In this document: positions 60,455 through 64,000 of the stretch, one piece after another | How positions within the stretch are numbered: position 1 is the stretch's first letter | Layout: each line of letters starts with the position of its first letter | Assembly: GCA_965218765.1 (NCBI GenBank) | Contig: CBDCLU010000002.1 | Coordinates: 1,798,001-1,862,000 of the forward strand | Direction: 5' to 3' | Origin: JBBPYC01 sp965218765 | GTDB taxonomy: Bacteria; Pseudomonadota; Gammaproteobacteria; Burkholderiales; Burkholderiaceae_C | Length of the DNA: 64,000 nucleotides | Translations under genes and position numbers: made by a program | Notes under the pieces: model-generated | What the model was told of the DNA's origin: nothing | Database searches by the model: none | What the model saw: only the letters and a program-made list of their open reading frames with translations

Positions 60455-61341
60455 AGCACTGGCCCTTCGCGCAGCAGCTGCTGCAGATATTGTCCGTAGC
60501 CGCTTTTGACCAGCGGCGCAGCCAGCCGCTGCAGCGCTTCGTCGTCGATGAAGCCGTTGCGCCAGGCGATTTCTTCCGGACAGGCGATCTTCAATCCCTG
60601 CCGGTGTTCAAGCGTGGCGATGAACTGGCTGGCTTCGAGCAGGCTGTCGTGCGTGCCGGTATCGAGCCACGCATAGCCGCGCTGCATGATCTGCACTTCG
60701 AGCTGGCCGCGCTCCAGATACGCCTGATTCACAGCCGTGATTTCGAGTTCGCCGCGCGCGCTGGGCTTGACGGCGCGCGCGATGTCCACCACCTGGTTGT
60801 CATAGAAGTAAAGTCCGGTCACCGCGTAGCTGCTTTTGGGCTGTGTCGGTTTTTCCTCGATGCTGACCGCGCGGTTGCTGTCGTCAAACGCGACCACACC
60901 GTAGCGTTCCGGGTCCTTCACGTGATAGGCGAACACGGTGGCACCTTGCGGCTGCGCATCGGCCGCGCCGAGCAGCTGCGTGAAGTCGTGCCCGTAGTAG
61001 ATGTTGTCGCCCAGCACCAGCGCACTCGGATGGTTGCCGACGAAATCGGCGCCGATCAGGAACGCCTGCGCAAGCCCGTCCGGACTCGCCTGCACCGCAT
61101 AGCCGATGCTTATGCCCCACTGCGCACCGTCGCCCAGCAACTGCTCGAAGCGCGGCGTGTCCTGCGGCGTGCTGATCACCAGCACATCGCGGATGCCGGC
61201 CAGCATCAAGGTGGACAGCGGGTAATAGATCATTGGCTTGTCATACACGGGCAGCAGCTGCTTGCTGATTGCCAATGTGGCCGGATGCAGCCGCGTGCCG
61301 GAGCCGCCGGCGAGGATGATGCCTTTGCGTTGGGTAGTCAT
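60451..61341 (-). CDS. rfbA: Glucose-1-phosphate thymidylyltransferase
   Basis: 296 residues from ATG 61341. Nucleotide-binding GIILAGGSGTRLHPAT (about 8-22) with KQLLPVYDKPMIYYPLSTLMLAGI, LGDNIYYG carrying the metal Asp (about 110), EKPTQPKSSYAVTGLYFYDN, and LDTGTHDSLLEAS. Makes dTDP-glucose, the first step of the rhamnose pathway. Overlaps the vapC stop by 4 nt (ATGA), meaning translation depends on the toxin gene being translated. The same frame extends 34 residues upstream but with no homology. Confidence 0.95.
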   Translation of the reverse strand: MTTQRKGIILAGGSGTRLHPATLAISKQLLPVYDKPMIYYPLSTLMLAGIRDVLVISTPQDTPRFEQLLGDGAQWGISIGYAVQASPDGLAQAFLIGADFVGNHPSALVLGDNIYYGHDFTQLLGAADAQPQGATVFAYHVKDPERYGVVAFDDSNRAVSIEEKPTQPKSSYAVTGLYFYDNQVVDIARAVKPSARGELEITAVNQAYLERGQLEVQIMQRGYAWLDTGTHDSLLEASQFIATLEHRQGLKIACPEEIAWRNGFIDDEALQRLAAPLVKSGYGQYLQQLLREGPVL

Positions 61342-61793
61342 GATTGACTTAGAGAATCGTTGTTCGACAAGACGACGAGATGGGTTGCAACAGCGCCGCG
61401 CACGGCCTGAACTGGAATGCCACGGTCCAGCGTCACGAGGCAACCACCATGTTGCACGGCAAGCGCCAGCAGATAGATGTCGGTCAGCTGGCGCCCCGTC
61501 AGCAGCTTCTCCCAGTCGAGCATGTCGGGCTCAAGCAACGTCAGCGTATCGGCCCAGAATTCATGGTTCGGCTCGGCCGTTGCCTGCCTGAGCGCGTCGG
61601 CAATCAGGCGCACCGAAACGTGGTGTCGATAGGCGGGCTGAGACACGATGCGCATGCAGCCGTTCTGTGTGATGGGACAAGTGGCCCAACCCGCTTGCGC
61701 ATGCTTGCCAAACCAGTCGATGGCCGCGACATGATGCAGGTGCTCGGTGTCGAGCAGTGCAATGAGCACGTTGACATCGAGCAATGCCCGCAT
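61338..61793 (-). CDS. vapC: PIN-domain toxin (VapC-like)
   Basis: 151 residues. PIN RNase fold with acidic residues: N-terminal Asp in MRALLDVNVLIALLD, Glu in NHEFWADTLTLLEPD region, Asp in LTDIYLLALAVQHGGCLVTLDRGIP near residue 110 and 124. Likely cleaves RNA (tRNA or rRNA) when the antitoxin is lost. Start ATG overlaps the antitoxin stop by 1 nt (TGATG); end overlaps rfbA start by 4 nt. Resembles VapC toxins of the type annotated TA-system VapC family in chromosomes. Confidence 0.85.
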   Translation of the reverse strand: MRALLDVNVLIALLDTEHLHHVAAIDWFGKHAQAGWATCPITQNGCMRIVSQPAYRHHVSVRLIADALRQATAEPNHEFWADTLTLLEPDMLDWEKLLTGRQLTDIYLLALAVQHGGCLVTLDRGIPVQAVRGAVATHLVVLSNNDSLSQS

Positions 61794-62026
61794 CAGATGC
61801 CTTCGATTTCCCTGATTTCGTTGACATGCTCGTTGGTCACCAAAGTGCCGCGTCTGGGCAACGTCGGAAGTCCCACAACGGAACGACCCAGCGACGAACC
61901 ATCGGCTGAAATCAAAGCGCGCCGTGCCAAGCGTGAGAGCACCTCGCCCGCGCTGGACTTTTCCTGAGCAGCCAGTTCCTTGGCGGCCGCCAGCACGTCA
62001 TCTGCAATGTCGAGTGTGGTTCGCAT
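61793..62026 (-). CDS. vapB: VapB-like antitoxin
   Basis: 77 residues from ATG 62026. N-terminal RHH/AbrB-like segment MRTTLDIADDVLAAAKELAAQEKSSAGEVLSRLARRAL typical of VapB-type (RHH) antitoxins, followed by a toxin-binding tail with LPTLPRRGTLVTNEHVNEIREIEG. Upstream at 62042-62059 is an inverted repeat suitable for autorepression. A 12-residue longer start at 62062 would place the coding sequence over that repeat and is not preferred. Coupled to the toxin by a 1-nt overlap. Confidence 0.82.
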   Translation of the reverse strand: MRTTLDIADDVLAAAKELAAQEKSSAGEVLSRLARRALISADGSSLGRSVVGLPTLPRRGTLVTNEHVNEIREIEGI

Positions 62027-62041
62027 GGGCAAGCTCTGAAA

Positions 62042-62059
62042 CATCACAATTCTGTGATG
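62042..62059. promoter_or_regulatory. Inverted repeat, candidate VapB operator
   Basis: CATCACA-ATTC-TGTGATG, a perfect 7-bp inverted repeat just upstream of the vapB start; the half-site GCATCAC recurs at 62073-62079. Spacing and place suit an autoregulatory VapB site. The AT-rich stretch between may contain the TA promoter. Confidence 0.55.
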
Positions 62060-62075
62060 CAATGATTCTAAAGCA

Positions 62076-62966
62076 TCACGTCATCTCCACCAACATCCGT
62101 TCGATGCCGTCCTGCCAAGACGGGAGCCGCAGTCCAAATGCGGACTGCACCCGCCTGCAGTCGAGACGCGAATTCAGTGGACGCCTTGCCGGCGTTGGGA
62201 ACGCGCTGGTCGGCACCGGCTCAACCGACTGCGTCTTCCACGCCTTTTCCGGCTGCAAGGCGCGAGCCGTGTCGATCACGAAGCGTGCATAACCATGCCA
62301 GCTCGTCACACCCGCCGCCGTCAGGTGATAGTGCCCGGCCAGCGACGCATCGCGCTGCACGGCGATCAACGCATGTGCGGTCACGTCGGCCAGCAGCTCG
62401 GCACCGGTCGGCGCACCGAACTGGTCATCGATCACGGTGAGTCGATCGCGCTCCTGCGCCAGCCTCAGCATGGTCTTGGCAAAGTTGCCGCCGCGCGCTG
62501 CATAGACCCAGCTCGTGCGAAAGATCAGGTGCTTCGGGCCGGCCGCGCGCACGGCCTGCTCGCCCGCGAGCTTGGTACGGCCGTAGACGTTCAGCGGCGC
62601 CGGCGCATCGGCTTCGGTCCAGGGCCGCTCACCGCTGCCATCGAACACGTAGTCGGTCGAGTAGTGCACGAACCAGGCGCCGAGCCGCGCGGCTTCTCCA
62701 GCCAGCACGCCGGGCGCTTCGGCGTTGATGCGGTGGGCAAGCGCCGGCTCGCTCTCCGCCTTGTCCACGGCCGTGTGCGCGGCTGCGTTCACGATGACAT
62801 CCGGTCGAACCGCGCGCACCGTATCAGCCAACCCGGCCACGTCTGTGAAGTCGCCGCAATGCTCCGTGCTGTCGAAGTCGAGCGCGACCAACTCCCCCAA
62901 CGGGGCCAGGCTGCGCTGCAGTTCCCAGCCGACCTGGCCGCCCTTGCCGAACAGCAATATCCTCAT
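62076..62966 (-). CDS. rfbD: dTDP-4-dehydrorhamnose reductase
   Basis: 296 residues, SDR. Coenzyme site MRILLFGKGGQVGWEL (GxxGxxG), VIVNAAAHTAVDKAE with the conserved Asp-Lys, STDYVFDG followed by YGRTKLAGE (Tyr-x-x-x-Lys catalytic), and RTSWVYAARGGNF. Reduces the 4-keto sugar to dTDP-L-rhamnose. Start overlaps the rfbB stop by 4 nt (ATGA); the vapBC pair follows, separated by 49 nt from this stop. So it is the last of the rfbBD part before the toxin module. Confidence 0.95.
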   Translation of the reverse strand: MRILLFGKGGQVGWELQRSLAPLGELVALDFDSTEHCGDFTDVAGLADTVRAVRPDVIVNAAAHTAVDKAESEPALAHRINAEAPGVLAGEAARLGAWFVHYSTDYVFDGSGERPWTEADAPAPLNVYGRTKLAGEQAVRAAGPKHLIFRTSWVYAARGGNFAKTMLRLAQERDRLTVIDDQFGAPTGAELLADVTAHALIAVQRDASLAGHYHLTAAGVTSWHGYARFVIDTARALQPEKAWKTQSVEPVPTSAFPTPARRPLNSRLDCRRVQSAFGLRLPSWQDGIERMLVEMT

Positions 62967-64000
62967 GACGGTGTCGCGCGCGCAGCGTAGTTGGTCGCAA
63001 CCCAGTCACGGTACGCGCCGCTTTGCACATTGCGCACCCAATCGGCGTTCTGCAGATACCACTGCACGGTTTTCCGGATGCCCGAATCGAACGTCTCGGC
63101 CGGCTTCCAGCCGAGTTCGCGCTCGATCTTACGCGCGTCGATCGCATAGCGGCGGTCATGGCCGGGGCGGTCCGTCACGTGGCTGATCTGCGTGGCGTAG
63201 CTTTGGCCATCGGCGCGCGGGCTCAGCTCGTCGAGCAGCCGGCAGACTATGTGCACGATGTCGAGATTCGGCTGCTCGTTCCAGCCGCCGACGTTGTAGG
63301 TCTCGCCGATGCGCCCTGCCTCCAGCACGCGCCGGATCGCGCTGCAGTGATCGCGAACATAGAGCCAGTCGCGCACCTGCATGCCGTCGCCGTAGACCGG
63401 CAGCGGCTTGCCCGCGAGCGCGTTCACGATCATCAGCGGGATCAGCTTTTCCGGGAAGTGCAGCGGCCCGTAGTTGTTGCTGCAGTTGGTGGTCAGCACC
63501 GGCAGGCCATAGGTGTGGTGCCAGGCGCGCACCAGGTGGTCACTGGCTGCCTTGCTGGCCGAGTAAGGGCTGTTCGGCTCATGCCGGTGCTGTTCGGTGA
63601 ACGCTGCATCGTCGCGCCCGAGCGATCCATACACCTCGTCGGTGGACACATGCAGCAGCCGGAATGCCTGGCGCTCCTCGACACTAGGCAACCCAGCCCA
63701 GTAGCCGCGCACCGCTTCCAGCAGCCGAAACGTGCCCACCACGTTGGTCTGGATGAAATCCTCCGGGCCGTGGATGGAGCGGTCCACATGCGATTCGGCC
63801 GCGAAGTTGACGACCGCACGCGGGCGGTGTTCGCGCAGCAGCCGATCGAGCAGCGATGCATCGCCGATGTCGCCGTGCACGAAGCGGTGCCGCCCGTCGC
63901 CTTGCAGCGCCTTGAGGTTTTCCAGGTTGCCGGCGTAGGTCAGCCGGTCGAGGTTGACGAGCGCTTCGCCGGTCGCCTCGATCCAGTCGAGCACGAAGTT
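62963..64000 (-). CDS. rfbB: dTDP-glucose 4,6-dehydratase, 5' truncated by window edge
   Basis: 345 residues to the window end, missing only ~12-15 N-terminal residues that hold GGAGFIGS. Visible: LVNLDRLTYAGNLENL, DIGDASLLDRLL, NFAAESHVDRSI, VSTDEVYG (Thr-Asp-Glu dehydratase triad), YSASKAASDHLVRAW (Tyr-x-x-x-Lys), NCSNNYGP and IPLMIVNALAGKPLPVYGDGMQVRDWLYV. Converts dTDP-glucose to the 4-keto-6-deoxy sugar. 4-nt overlap with rfbD. Presumably first or near-first gene of this operon. Confidence 0.95.
   Translation of the reverse strand, partial: NFVLDWIEATGEALVNLDRLTYAGNLENLKALQGDGRHRFVHGDIGDASLLDRLLREHRPRAVVNFAAESHVDRSIHGPEDFIQTNVVGTFRLLEAVRGYWAGLPSVEERQAFRLLHVSTDEVYGSLGRDDAAFTEQHRHEPNSPYSASKAASDHLVRAWHHTYGLPVLTTNCSNNYGPLHFPEKLIPLMIVNALAGKPLPVYGDGMQVRDWLYVRDHCSAIRRVLEAGRIGETYNVGGWNEQPNLDIVHIVCRLLDELSPRADGQSYATQISHVTDRPGHDRRYAIDARKIERELGWKPAETFDSGIRKTVQWYLQNADWVRNVQSGAYRDWVATNYAARATPS

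Overview
The window is GC-rich, densely packed DNA of a beta-proteobacterium, most likely order Burkholderiales and probably Comamonadaceae-like. This rests on the gene repertoire and arrangement: a nitrate-type ABC ATPase, tandem DUF1800/DUF1501 genes, a ribbon-helix-helix gene beside a PHB depolymerase, a gspEFGHIJKLM-C-D operon, and a GC-rich dispersed repeat of a kind I associate with that family. No rRNA, tRNA, CRISPR array, transposase or prophage gene was seen. Both ends are cut: an ABC transporter ATPase at the left and rfbB at the right.

Layout. 1-6.4 kb: end of a nitrate/taurine-type ABC ATPase, a dispersed repeat, a triple-GAF protein, a tandem AAA ATPase, YciI, DUF2254 and a small membrane protein. 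6.4-12.6 kb: a leftward CoA-ester catabolic operon (LysR, acetate/acetoacetate-type CoA-transferase, HMG-CoA-lyase-like enzyme, CaiB/BaiF CoA-transferase, SMP-30 hydrolase) with overlapping genes. 12.6-23 kb: two small unknown genes, a GST, a periplasmic thioredoxin-fold protein without CXXC, the DUF1501/DUF1800 pair, pyrF, an EamA exporter, a Cys-rich CWC miniprotein, a 14-TM MFS exporter and a class II amidotransferase. 23-34 kb: a stress cluster (membrane protein plus two DUF2382 proteins) ending in a clear terminator; an RHH regulator with PHB depolymerase; a ferritin-like protein; a tightly coupled acyl-CoA dehydrogenase/PIG-L deacetylase/methyltransferase/glycosyltransferase cassette; DUF4142, pgpA, pncC and ohr.

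34-64 kb is devoted to the cell surface. A 1472-residue methyltransferase/coiled-coil/GT2/GT4 fusion faces a Wzm/Wzt O-polysaccharide exporter with a C-terminal Wzt cargo domain, an LpxL-like acyltransferase and a membrane-anchored TIM-barrel-like protein. A parvulin and a large secreted surface protein of visibly lower GC follow. A full type II secretion operon (E to D) then separates these from the dTDP-L-rhamnose genes rfbB-rfbD-[vapB-vapC]-rfbA-rfbC and another GT2 glycosyltransferase.

How they work together (inference): RfbABCD supply dTDP-rhamnose; the fusion enzyme and GT2 build and methyl-cap a rhamnose-containing glycan; Wzm/Wzt export it; the T2SS may export the surface protein. The most interesting items are the fused polymerase-ruler-capper candidate, the ACAD/PIG-L/MT/GT cassette, a recurring C-terminal FVFGG-type motif in GspC, GspL and GspJ, the repeat that encodes most of the GspJ leader, and a toxin-antitoxin pair stitched into the rhamnose operon.
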